Positions 21,110 to 27,312 of a DNA stretch of 49,340 nucleotides are shown here, in pieces. The DNA is from a virus: IMG/VR virus record IMGVR_UViG_3300035670_000322, positions 1 through 49,340 of that record. The stretch is one strand, 5' to 3'. Each line of letters starts with the position of its first letter. Within the stretch, counting starts at the first letter, position 1. A program made the translations under genes and the position numbers. Under the pieces are notes generated by a model. That model was not told the origin of the DNA. It was given only the letters and a program-made list of their open reading frames with translations, and did no database searches.

Positions 21110-21298
21110 TCAGCCCCAACGAACAGTAACAAATCCAATTTGAGATTGAACTGCCATTGTATAGTGCCACATATCGTCAGCTTTCAAACCTTGAGGGTAA
21201 GCCGAGAGCGGCTGCCCAGACTTGGAAAAGGAGACGCGAGTGGGGATCGTGAGGCGGTCTCCTGACTTGTTCGTGAAGGTGACGTATTGTGTTTTCAT
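21110..21298 (-). CDS. Hypothetical protein (62 aa)
   Basis: A beta-rich mini-protein (MKTQYVTFTNKSGDRLTIPT, then QIGFVTVRWG). The promoter module 9 nt upstream supports its start. GC-richer than the neighbouring AT-rich genes, like the other cassette genes. Unknown function. Confidence 0.58.
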   Translation of the reverse strand: MKTQYVTFTNKSGDRLTIPTRVSFSKSGQPLSAYPQGLKADDMWHYTMAVQSQIGFVTVRWG

Positions 21299-21307
21299 TG
21301 TGGCTAT

Positions 21308-21336
21308 AGCCTACAGGACGGACGCTGATCCGTCAA
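21308..21336 (-). promoter_or_regulatory. Cassette promoter module d
   Basis: TTGACG, 17-nt spacer, TAGGCT, 9 nt to the ATG at 21298. Confidence 0.8.
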
Positions 21337-21461
21337 CAACTTCTGTGCAGATTTTTCAGGAAACAAGTTTCATGCCAATCGCCTGGAGAATAGCTCTTGG
21401 CACGAAGGTTGCTGGGGGAGCAGAAGTCATGCCAACATCGAGTTGGCACGAAGATTGCTAC

Positions 21462-21518
21462 GGGGCCCCACCTTCTGTAAGTCCCTCAGTATCAACGACT
21501 TACGCAAGGAGGGGCCCC
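21462..21518. repeat. 57-bp GGGGCCCC palindrome, copy 8
   Basis: Core CTCAGTATCAAC. The left flank has two TTGGCA/TGCCAA inverted repeats; the right flank is reduced to AAAAAAATGTGCCACTTGGCAC. Confidence 0.9.
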
Positions 21519-21552
21519 AAAAAAAATGTGCCACTTGGCACGGGAGTTGCTC

Positions 21553-21708
21553 TTAGTCTTCGGCCATTTGCTGAAGATCTTCCCACTCCCATTCGTCTCG
21601 TTCTGCATCACACTCGGCAAACCACTTGTCGTTGCTCTCAATTTCCTCCGTTGAGACAACGGTGAGCGATTGGACTTCAGACTGCGGATCGAGAAGTTCG
21701 TTGTTCAT
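21553..21708 (-). CDS. Small acidic protein, family X copy 1 (51 aa)
   Basis: MNNELLDPQSEVQSLTVVST is shared almost exactly with the gene at 23,586, after which the two diverge (here DKWFAECDAERDEWEWED). Very acidic and tryptophan-rich; it may bind a basic partner. The shared 5' half and different 3' half suggest recombination inside the gene. Confidence 0.58.
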   Translation of the reverse strand: MNNELLDPQSEVQSLTVVSTEEIESNDKWFAECDAERDEWEWEDLQQMAED

Positions 21709-21717
21709 TGTGCCTAC

Positions 21718-21746
21718 AGCTTACAGGAGGGATGCCGATCCGTCAA
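21718..21746 (-). promoter_or_regulatory. Cassette promoter module e (TAAGCT variant)
   Basis: TTGACG, 17-nt spacer, TAAGCT, then GTAGGCACA and the ATG at 21708. The variant -10 and start region is shared only with modules k and l. Confidence 0.78.
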
Positions 21747-21871
21747 CAACTTCTGTGCAGATTTTTCAGGAAACAAGTTTCATGCCAATCGCCTGGACAA
21801 TCGCTCTTGGCACGAAGGTTGCTGGGGGAGCAGAAGTTATGCCAAGATCAAGTTGGCACGAAGATTGCTAC

Positions 21872-21928
21872 GGGGCCCCACCTTCTGTAAGTCCCTCAGA
21901 ATCAACGACTTACGCAAGGAGGGGCCCC
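21872..21928. repeat. 57-bp GGGGCCCC palindrome, copy 9
   Basis: Core CTCAGAATCAAC. Its entire neighbourhood (about 21,737-22,094) is repeated almost exactly 942 bp further on, around copy 10. Confidence 0.9.
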
Positions 21929-21968
21929 ATAGCAAGACCCATGCCAAGGATCCGCTATTTGGAGATTT

Positions 21969-22094
21969 TCAGCCGAAGATTCCGGTGCCGATACCGTAGC
22001 CCACGCCGAAGAATGGGATGCAGTAGAAGACCGTCACGGTGAAGATAACGATGGTGTCGCTGACTTTTTCGAGGAGGCTCTTGTCGTGATTCAT
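21969..22094 (-). CDS. Tiny membrane protein, triplicated family copy 1 (41 aa)
   Basis: MNHDKSLLEKVSDTIVIFTV leads into a membrane span and a glycine-rich end (GVGYGIGTGIFG). The same gene recurs at 22,911 and 24,067 with only a few base changes. The span could insert in the host inner membrane. The promoter module fixes the start. Role unknown. Confidence 0.6.
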   Translation of the reverse strand: MNHDKSLLEKVSDTIVIFTVTVFYCIPFFGVGYGIGTGIFG

Positions 22095-22103
22095 TGTGGC
22101 TAC

Positions 22104-22132
22104 AGCCTAGAGGGTGGGCGCTGATTCGTCAA
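22104..22132 (-). promoter_or_regulatory. Cassette promoter module f
   Basis: TTGACG, 17-nt spacer with a divergent sequence, TAGGCT, 9 nt to the ATG at 22094. Confidence 0.77.
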
Positions 22133-22142
22133 CAAGTTTCGT

Positions 22143-22319
22143 TCAGTTTTTGAAGAAACCTTCCTGCTCACCTTTCTCTTGATCATGGCACCACAAGTAA
22201 GAAGGGGAAGCTTCAGAAGAGTTCATGTTCCGATAGTCTTGTTCTTCGAGCATGTCGATCATGTCGCAACCATCGATGTCACCGTCAACCTTGATCATGT
22301 TTTTGTTTTCCATATTCAT
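22143..22319 (-). CDS. Small acidic protein on an inserted cassette (58 aa)
   Basis: MNMENKNMIKVDGDIDGCDM, then an acidic helix and EASPSYLWCHDQEKGEQEGF. It is present between the 41-aa and 92-aa genes here but absent from the otherwise matching second block, where those two genes are adjacent. Gene plus promoter make about 225 bp, exactly the length difference between the blocks. Confidence 0.55.
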   Translation of the reverse strand: MNMENKNMIKVDGDIDGCDMIDMLEEQDYRNMNSSEASPSYLWCHDQEKGEQEGFFKN

Positions 22320-22328
22320 TGTGGCTAT

Positions 22329-22357
22329 AGCCTACAGGAGGGATGCCGATCCGTCAA
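22329..22357 (-). promoter_or_regulatory. Cassette promoter module g
   Basis: TTGACG, 17-nt spacer, TAGGCT, 9 nt to the ATG at 22319. Its sequence matches module i, which serves a different gene. Confidence 0.8.
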
Positions 22358-22371
22358 CAACTTCTGTGCAG

Positions 22372-22650
22372 TTATTTCAAGATTGCGTTGACCCACCCAG
22401 CAGTCACATCTTCACCGTTCATCGTGAAGTTCGCGATCTTGTCAAGAGGAATGATCGGATGAAGATCTCGTCCCATCCAGATCATGACACCAGCAGGGTG
22501 GAACTTGTCGCCCTTGTGCAGCATCGACATTCCCTTGAAGCTCGCCCGCACTTCGATCTTCGTGCCCTTGGGGGTAACGATCTTCTCACCAGTGCAGTCG
22601 GTCCAAGTGAAGTCAGCGTTCAGTTCAGCGTAGGTAGCGTTGCGTTTCAT
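22372..22650 (-). CDS. Hypothetical protein, duplicated family copy 1 (92 aa)
   Basis: Begins MKRNATYAELNADFTWTDCT, has basic strands (KGTKIEVRASFKGMSMLHKG), then FHPAGVMIWMGRD and a C-terminal helix. Probably a small beta-barrel. Nearly identical to the gene at 23,089; the differences cluster in the last residues (TAGWVNAILK here, TARWANAILK there). Function unknown. Confidence 0.62.
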   Translation of the reverse strand: MKRNATYAELNADFTWTDCTGEKIVTPKGTKIEVRASFKGMSMLHKGDKFHPAGVMIWMGRDLHPIIPLDKIANFTMNGEDVTAGWVNAILK

Positions 22651-22659
22651 TGTGGCTAT

Positions 22660-22688
22660 AGCCTACGGGACGGACGCCGATCCGTCAA
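22660..22688 (-). promoter_or_regulatory. Cassette promoter module h
   Basis: TTGACG, 17-nt spacer, TAGGCT, 9 nt to the ATG at 22650. Confidence 0.8.
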
Positions 22689-22813
22689 CAACTTCTGTGC
22701 AGATTTTTCAGGAAACAAGTTTCATGCCAATCGCCTGGACAATCGCTCTTGGCACGAAGGTTGCTGGGGGAGCAGAAGTTATGCCAAGATCAAGTTGGCA
22801 CGAAGATTGCTAC

Positions 22814-22870
22814 GGGGCCCCACCTTCTGTAAGTCCCTCAGAATCAACGACTTACGCAAGGAGGGGCCCC
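22814..22870. repeat. 57-bp GGGGCCCC palindrome, copy 10
   Basis: Identical in core and flanks to copy 9; the two lie 942 bp apart. Confidence 0.9.
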
Positions 22871-22910
22871 ATAGCAAGACCCATGCCAAGGATCCGCTAT
22901 TTGGAGATTT

Positions 22911-23036
22911 TCAGCCGAAGATTCCGGTGCCGATACCGTAGCCCATGCCGAAGAAAGGGATGCAGTAGAAGACCGTCACGGTGAAGATAACGATGGTGTC
23001 GCTGACTTTTTCGAAGAGGCTCTTGTCGTGATTCAT
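22911..23036 (-). CDS. Tiny membrane protein, triplicated family copy 2 (41 aa)
   Basis: Same product as the gene at 21,969 apart from a Met/Val-type change in the FFGMGYGIG region. Here it directly abuts the promoter of the second 92-aa gene, with no 58-aa gene between. Confidence 0.6.
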   Translation of the reverse strand: MNHDKSLFEKVSDTIVIFTVTVFYCIPFFGMGYGIGTGIFG

Positions 23037-23045
23037 TGTGGCTAT

Positions 23046-23074
23046 AGCCTACAGGAGGGATGCCGATCCGTCAA
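23046..23074 (-). promoter_or_regulatory. Cassette promoter module i
   Basis: TTGACG, 17-nt spacer, TAGGCT, 9 nt to the ATG at 23036. Confidence 0.8.
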
Positions 23075-23088
23075 CAACTTCTGTGCAG

Positions 23089-23367
23089 TTATTTCAGGAT
23101 GGCGTTCGCCCATCGAGCAGTCACGTCTTCACCGTTCATTGTGAAGTTCGCGATCTTGTCAAGAGGAATGATCGGATGAAGATCTCGTCCCATCCAGATC
23201 ATGACACCAGCAGGGTGGAACTTGTCGCCCTTGTGCAGCATCGACATTCCCTTGAAGCTCGCCCGCACTTCGATCTTCGTGCCCTTGGGGGTAACGATCT
23301 TCTCACCAGTGCAGTCGGTCCAAGTGAAGTCAGCGTTCAGTTCAGCGTAGGTAGCGTTGCGTTTCAT
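23089..23367 (-). CDS. Hypothetical protein, duplicated family copy 2 (92 aa)
   Basis: Second copy of the gene at 22,372, with a nearly identical coding sequence. The stop lies 14 nt before the -35 box of the next module, so the gene and the next promoter are directly joined without a palindrome. Confidence 0.62.
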   Translation of the reverse strand: MKRNATYAELNADFTWTDCTGEKIVTPKGTKIEVRASFKGMSMLHKGDKFHPAGVMIWMGRDLHPIIPLDKIANFTMNGEDVTARWANAILK

Positions 23368-23376
23368 TGTGGCTAT

Positions 23377-23405
23377 AGCCTACGGGACGGACGCCGATCC
23401 GTCAA
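23377..23405 (-). promoter_or_regulatory. Cassette promoter module j
   Basis: TTGACG, 17-nt spacer, TAGGCT, 9 nt to the ATG at 23367. Same sequence as module h, so promoter and gene were duplicated together. Confidence 0.8.
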
Positions 23406-23483
23406 CAACTTCTGTGCAGATTTTTCAGGAAACAAGTTTCATGCCAATCGCCTGGAAAATCAGTGTTGGCACGATAGTTGCTA

Positions 23484-23541
23484 GGGGACCTCCGCTTCTG
23501 TAAGTCCCTCAGTATCAAGGACTTACAGAAGGAGGGGCCCC
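23484..23541. repeat. GGGGCCCC palindrome, copy 11 (left end decayed)
   Basis: The right end GGGGCCCC is intact; the left end reads GGGGACCTCC. The arms are extended to TTCTGTAAGTC/GACTTACAGAA. The compensating CAGAA change keeps the arm paired, which suggests selection for the hairpin. Confidence 0.8.
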
Positions 23542-23585
23542 ACAGCAAGTTTCATGCCAAGCTTCACTTGGCACGAAGATTGTTT

Positions 23586-23744
23586 TCAGTATTCGCCCAA
23601 GTGTTTAGCCCAGCTTGAGATCCAATCGGGATCCAGTTGAGCCTCACACTCGGCAAGCCACTCCGCGTAGCCGGGAAGCTCTTCCGTTGAGACAACGGCG
23701 AGCGATTGGACTTCAGACTGAGGATCGAGAAGTTCGTTGTTCAT
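23586..23744 (-). CDS. Small acidic protein, family X copy 2 (52 aa)
   Basis: Shares MNNELLDPQSEVQSLAVVST with the gene at 21,553, then differs (AEWLAECEAQLDPDWISSWA). Retention of W and acidic residues in both tails suggests the tail is functional but variable. Confidence 0.58.
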   Translation of the reverse strand: MNNELLDPQSEVQSLAVVSTEELPGYAEWLAECEAQLDPDWISSWAKHLGEY

Positions 23745-23753
23745 TGTGCCTAC

Positions 23754-23782
23754 AGCTTACAGGTTGAAGTTGAAGGTGTCAA
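23754..23782 (-). promoter_or_regulatory. Cassette promoter module k (TAAGCT variant)
   Basis: TTGACA, 17-nt spacer, TAAGCT, 9 nt to the ATG at 23744. The -35 is a perfect consensus box. Confidence 0.8.
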
Positions 23783-23791
23783 CCGGTCTTT

Positions 23792-24010
23792 TCAGTTGCG
23801 GACCACGGTGATATCACGACCGCCGAAGGATCGGCAGTAGATGCTCCGACCCTTCGGGCCGACAACCACGATCCGCATCATGTTTCCATAGTCCTCGTCA
23901 GGACCGATCTCGGTAACCGTCACGTCATCGAATCCCATGCCAAAGGAACCGGCAGGAATGATGTCGCCAACGCGGATGTTGTTCAGAGTCACTGTCATTT
24001 CGTGTTTCAT
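23792..24010 (-). CDS. Small beta-barrel-like protein (72 aa)
   Basis: A VTLNNIRVGDIIPAGSFGMG start, then DVTVTEIGPDEDYG and MMRIVVVGPKGR, a strand-turn-strand series typical of small SH3- or OB-like barrels. It may bind nucleic acid. Its promoter module is very strong by consensus. Confidence 0.58.
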   Translation of the reverse strand: MKHEMTVTLNNIRVGDIIPAGSFGMGFDDVTVTEIGPDEDYGNMMRIVVVGPKGRSIYCRSFGGRDITVVRN

Positions 24011-24019
24011 TGTGCTTAC

Positions 24020-24048
24020 AGCTTACAGGTTGAGGTTCAGGGTGTCAA
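24020..24048 (-). promoter_or_regulatory. Cassette promoter module l (TAAGCT variant)
   Basis: TTGACA, 17-nt spacer, TAAGCT, 9 nt to the ATG at 24010. Confidence 0.8.
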
Positions 24049-24066
24049 CAACTTCTGTGCAGATTT

Positions 24067-24192
24067 TCAGCCGAAGATTCCGGTGCCGATACCGTAGCCC
24101 ATGCCGAAGAAAGGGATGCAGTAGAAGACCGTCACGGTGAAGATAACGATGGTGTCGCTGACTTTTTCGAAGAGGCTCTTGTCGTGATTCAT
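24067..24192 (-). CDS. Tiny membrane protein, triplicated family copy 3 (41 aa)
   Basis: Third copy of the 41-aa gene. On its downstream side it joins module l directly, a different neighbour from either other copy. It is the first gene of the minus-strand array. Confidence 0.6.
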   Translation of the reverse strand: MNHDKSLFEKVSDTIVIFTVTVFYCIPFFGMGYGIGTGIFG

Positions 24193-24201
24193 TGTGGCTA
24201 T

Positions 24202-24230
24202 AGCCTACAGGAGGGATGCCGATCCGTCAA
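24202..24230 (-). promoter_or_regulatory. Cassette promoter module m
   Basis: TTGACG, 17-nt spacer, TAGGCT, 9 nt to the ATG at 24192. The last module; upstream of it the repeat DNA fades into a GC-rich and then AT-rich gap. Confidence 0.8.
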
Positions 24231-24249
24231 CAACTTCTGTGCAGATTTT

Positions 24250-24561
24250 TTCGATTCCTGGACAGCGTTCACTCTGCTGAGAGCAAGGATCGTGCCAACC
24301 CCCCCAATTTTCAAAAAATTTTTGACTTGCTTGTTTCGCGTTGCGGTGGGGGGAGGTTTTCCTCAATCTCTAATCCATTTTATCCAATTTCATTCAATTC
24401 CTCTATTTATATGTCCTATGATATATAAACATATATAATAAAACATACATATATATACCCCTCCCCCTTTTTTTAAAAATATATATCTACATTTTCTATT
24501 ATCTCCTTTGTTAAAGTCAAAAAAAATACGACACAATTTGTTCCAACCCTTGTTTTTTATC
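24250..24561. other. Gene-free right border of the repeat island
   Basis: It holds a GTGCCAA remnant, a GGTGGGGGGAGG tract, poly-T and TATA stretches, and a CCCCTCCCCCTTTTTTT tract. I find no gene. Composition changes here from island to AT-rich phage core. Confidence 0.45.
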
Positions 24562-24589
24562 TTGCAAAAAGAAAGTAGAATAATATAAT
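24562..24589 (+). promoter_or_regulatory. Sigma-70-type promoter
   Basis: TTGCAA at 24562-24567, a 16-nt spacer, and a perfect TATAAT at 24584-24589. It serves the endonuclease VII-like gene that starts at about 24605. Confidence 0.6.
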
Positions 24590-24604
24590 AGCCGCCGACT
24601 TACA

Positions 24605-25021
24605 GTGAATTTTAATTTTTTAGATATATATGTAAAAGCGTTTATTGAATTAAAAGTGTGTACTTCATGCCACCGTGCTTTGCACCTGTGCGAGTTCTCG
24701 TATGCATCGGGCGGCAATTATAAAAGATCTAAATGTAGAACATGTGAAAAAGCACAAGTAAAAATAAGAAAAGAGTTGAAATCACAGAACCCCGCACCTG
24801 TTGATCCCGATTATAAATGTCTCATATGCCATCGAAATGCTGAAGAATGCGCTTCAGAAGGCAATAAAAATAATGGCCCGTGGGTATTAGATCACGACAG
24901 TAAAACAGGCAAATTTAGAGGTTATATATGTCATACTTGTAATCGTGGTTTAGGTTGTTTTAAAGATGATCTATTTATACTAGATAACGCTATACAATAT
25001 ATAAAATTACATAAAGATTAA
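24605..25021 (+). CDS. Recombination endonuclease VII-like protein (138 aa)
   Basis: Four zinc-type cysteines occur as pairs (CTSC and CRTC) in the N-terminal half, with a further CLIC/CHTC set around the catalytic segment. The signature WVLDHDSKTGKFRGYICHTC followed by NRGLGCFKDD is the endonuclease VII (T4 gp49-type) His-Me finger. These nucleases cut branched DNA during replication and packaging. The start is a GTG; a later start just before the first CTSC is possible. The first half with the extra cysteine pair makes it somewhat longer than minimal family members. Confidence 0.8.
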   Translation: MNFNFLDIYVKAFIELKVCTSCHRALHLCEFSYASGGNYKRSKCRTCEKAQVKIRKELKSQNPAPVDPDYKCLICHRNAEECASEGNKNNGPWVLDHDSKTGKFRGYICHTCNRGLGCFKDDLFILDNAIQYIKLHKD

Positions 25022-25063
25022 GTTGTTAAGTATATTTGTATATCATATAATAGTATATATTAA

Positions 25064-25384
25064 ATGAACTATATATTGATATATAAAGACGGTCGTGGTA
25101 CTAAAATGGCTGCAATACCCGACGAAGAAGGCGTTTATAAGACAAAAATCAACTTCTCAGATTTTAAAGAAGACATAACAAGCATCGAAGTTCTTGTTAT
25201 GGAGGTAGAAAATCCACATATTTTCTGCGATTGCGGTGAGGAAGATTATGAATATATAGAAGGTGAGATCGTGGGTAAAATGGTTGCATCGAAAAAAATA
25301 AGCGAATGTATAAAAAAACTTGGATTCGAGAAGTTTTTTACTACAATGATCAAACAATTTATTAAAAAAGAAGCTAATCTATAA
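25064..25384 (+). CDS. Hypothetical protein (106 aa)
   Basis: MNYILIYKDGRGTKMAAIPD, a strand-rich acidic protein with a short cysteine-containing turn (HIFCDCGEEDYEY) and a C-terminal helix. Its stop overlaps the first base of the glycosyltransferase start, so it is probably the first gene of the glycosylation operon. Not recognised. Confidence 0.5.
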   Translation: MNYILIYKDGRGTKMAAIPDEEGVYKTKINFSDFKEDITSIEVLVMEVENPHIFCDCGEEDYEYIEGEIVGKMVASKKISECIKKLGFEKFFTTMIKQFIKKEANL

Positions 25385-27312
25385 TGTCAAATCATCAATT
25401 CAAAGTATTATTTATTACTCCGCACTTGTCAACCGGTGGCGGTCCGCAATATTTACTCAAAAAAATACAAGAACTAAAAAATGATTGTGATATATATTGC
25501 ATTGAGTATTCAGATATAACAGGCGGCGTTCTCGTAGTACAACGAAATCAAATTAAAGAAATATTAGGTAATAAACTAATAACACTTGGTGAAAATAAAG
25601 CAGAATTGATGAATCATATTAATTCTATCAATCCTGACATTGTACATTTTGAAGAAATGCCAGAGTACTTTTGCAATCATGATATAGCAAAAAACATATA
25701 CAATAAGAACCGCCGATATAAGATTATTGAAACATCTCATGATAGTAGTTTTGAAATACAAAATAAATGTTTTTACCCTGATCGTTTTGTATTTGTAAGC
25801 GAATATCAAAAACAAATGTTTGCGCCATTAAATATACCATCAGATGTTGTTTTGTATCCTATAGAATATAAAATAAAAACAGACCGCACAGAAGCTTTAA
25901 AAAATTTAGGCTTAGATGTTAATAAAGTACATTTCTTAAACGTTGGTTTATTTACTTCACGTAAAAATCAAAAAGAAATCATTCAATACGCAAAAGAATT
26001 ATTGAACGAACCGGTGCAGTTTCATTTTGTCGGTAATCAAGCTGATAATTTTAGAGAATATTGGGAACCATTGATGAAAGATTTTCCATCAAACTGCAAA
26101 TGGTGGGGAGAAAGAAAAGATGTTGACACATTTTATAATGCTATGGATATATTTCTCTTCACATCAAAAGGCACAGCTCATGATAAAGAAACAAATCCTT
26201 TAGTATTAAGAGAAGCGATTGGTTGGAGAATGCCTATTTTGATGTATAATTTGCCGGTATATTGTGGAATGTATGATGAATATAAAAATATAACATATTT
26301 ATCTGATAATTTTGATCACAATTTATCAATGATAAAAGGTTTTTATACAAAAGAATTACCGATTGATATAGTTTTTACGGCTCCGAATAAATTTGAATTA
26401 ACAAATTATGGTCCTAAGACCAAATATTTAGTTTCTATTAAAGATTGTTTTACAAATATACCAATGTATCATTGTGAAGTAGATTTTACAGAAGCTAAAT
26501 CATGGTATATTGTGCCTAATGGTAATAAAGATTTTAGTTCTGAAACATTTTTTAGCACTTTTTTGATTGAATTTTATGATTTGAATAAAAATTTACTCGG
26601 TAAGAAGAAAATTAAAGTAAAAGATTTGAATTATATGCCGGTTGTTTTGAATGTTAATTTTAGTCCATTTGATTGTTTGTATATAAATTATAAGCAAATG
26701 TTTTATGAAAATATATATGGTCATTTACAAATAGACAATTTAAATACTGTTTTAGACATTGGTGCTAATGTTGGATTATTTAGCTTATACATGGCTAATC
26801 GAGGCAGTAAAAAAATCTACGCTTTTGAGCCAACTCGAAAAGCTTTCGATCAGTTATCTAAAGTTCTCGGTAATAATGATAAATTTACATTAATTAAAAA
26901 AGCTATATTTAATACAAATGGAAAATTAAAAATTAAGAGCGTTCAAGATAATTCTACGATTAGCGGCTTCATGAAAGAAGCTCATGAATATACTGGTAAT
27001 AATGTTACAGAAGAAGAAGTTGACGTAATCACATTAAATAGTTTTTATACTTCAGAAAATATAAAAAACATTGATTTAATTAAAATAGATATTGAAGGTG
27101 CAGAATATGAAGTAATAGCTGGTCTGCGTGATCAAGAAATTGTAAAATGTCCTAGATACATTATTGAATATCATTTAGGTAACAAAAAGAATGTATTTGA
27201 TATAGTCAACAGATTTACTAAATTAAATTATAAAATAATAAATATTGAAGATCCAAAATTTTTAAATGAAACAGGATTTTTTTACGCTCATTTAAATAAT
27301 GAAATTTCCTAA
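25384..27312 (+). CDS. Glycosyltransferase fused to FkbM-type methyltransferase (642 aa)
   Basis: Residues 1 to about 320 form a GT-B, GT4-type transferase: FITPHLSTGGGPQYLLKKIQ at the start, GLFTSRKNQKE before the donor domain, and DIFLFTSKGTAHDKETNPLV with the usual acidic donor-site stretch. A beta-rich linker follows (about 330-440). Residues about 450-642 are an FkbM methyltransferase with the SAM loop VLDIGANVGLFSLYM (D458) and the DLIKIDIEGAEYEV motif. It probably adds and O-methylates a sugar. It overlaps the next gene by 14 nt, so the two giant proteins are made together. Confidence 0.85.
   Translation: MSNHQFKVLFITPHLSTGGGPQYLLKKIQELKNDCDIYCIEYSDITGGVLVVQRNQIKEILGNKLITLGENKAELMNHINSINPDIVHFEEMPEYFCNHDIAKNIYNKNRRYKIIETSHDSSFEIQNKCFYPDRFVFVSEYQKQMFAPLNIPSDVVLYPIEYKIKTDRTEALKNLGLDVNKVHFLNVGLFTSRKNQKEIIQYAKELLNEPVQFHFVGNQADNFREYWEPLMKDFPSNCKWWGERKDVDTFYNAMDIFLFTSKGTAHDKETNPLVLREAIGWRMPILMYNLPVYCGMYDEYKNITYLSDNFDHNLSMIKGFYTKELPIDIVFTAPNKFELTNYGPKTKYLVSIKDCFTNIPMYHCEVDFTEAKSWYIVPNGNKDFSSETFFSTFLIEFYDLNKNLLGKKKIKVKDLNYMPVVLNVNFSPFDCLYINYKQMFYENIYGHLQIDNLNTVLDIGANVGLFSLYMANRGSKKIYAFEPTRKAFDQLSKVLGNNDKFTLIKKAIFNTNGKLKIKSVQDNSTISGFMKEAHEYTGNNVTEEEVDVITLNSFYTSENIKNIDLIKIDIEGAEYEVIAGLRDQEIVKCPRYIIEYHLGNKKNVFDIVNRFTKLNYKIINIEDPKFLNETGFFYAHLNNEIS

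Noticed and set aside
22252-22941. Plus-strand frames of 114-229 codons across the duplicated blocks
   Set aside because: They run antisense through promoters, palindromes and the minus-strand genes, and repeat only because the DNA is duplicated.
10876-23541. CRISPR array
   Set aside because: Repeats are 57-bp palindromes with long, uneven, gene-containing spacing and no cas genes, unlike a CRISPR.
10876-23541. True integron with attC sites
   Set aside because: The palindromes lack the RYYYAAC/GTTRRRY boxes and no integrase is seen; only the cassette-like behaviour is kept as a finding.
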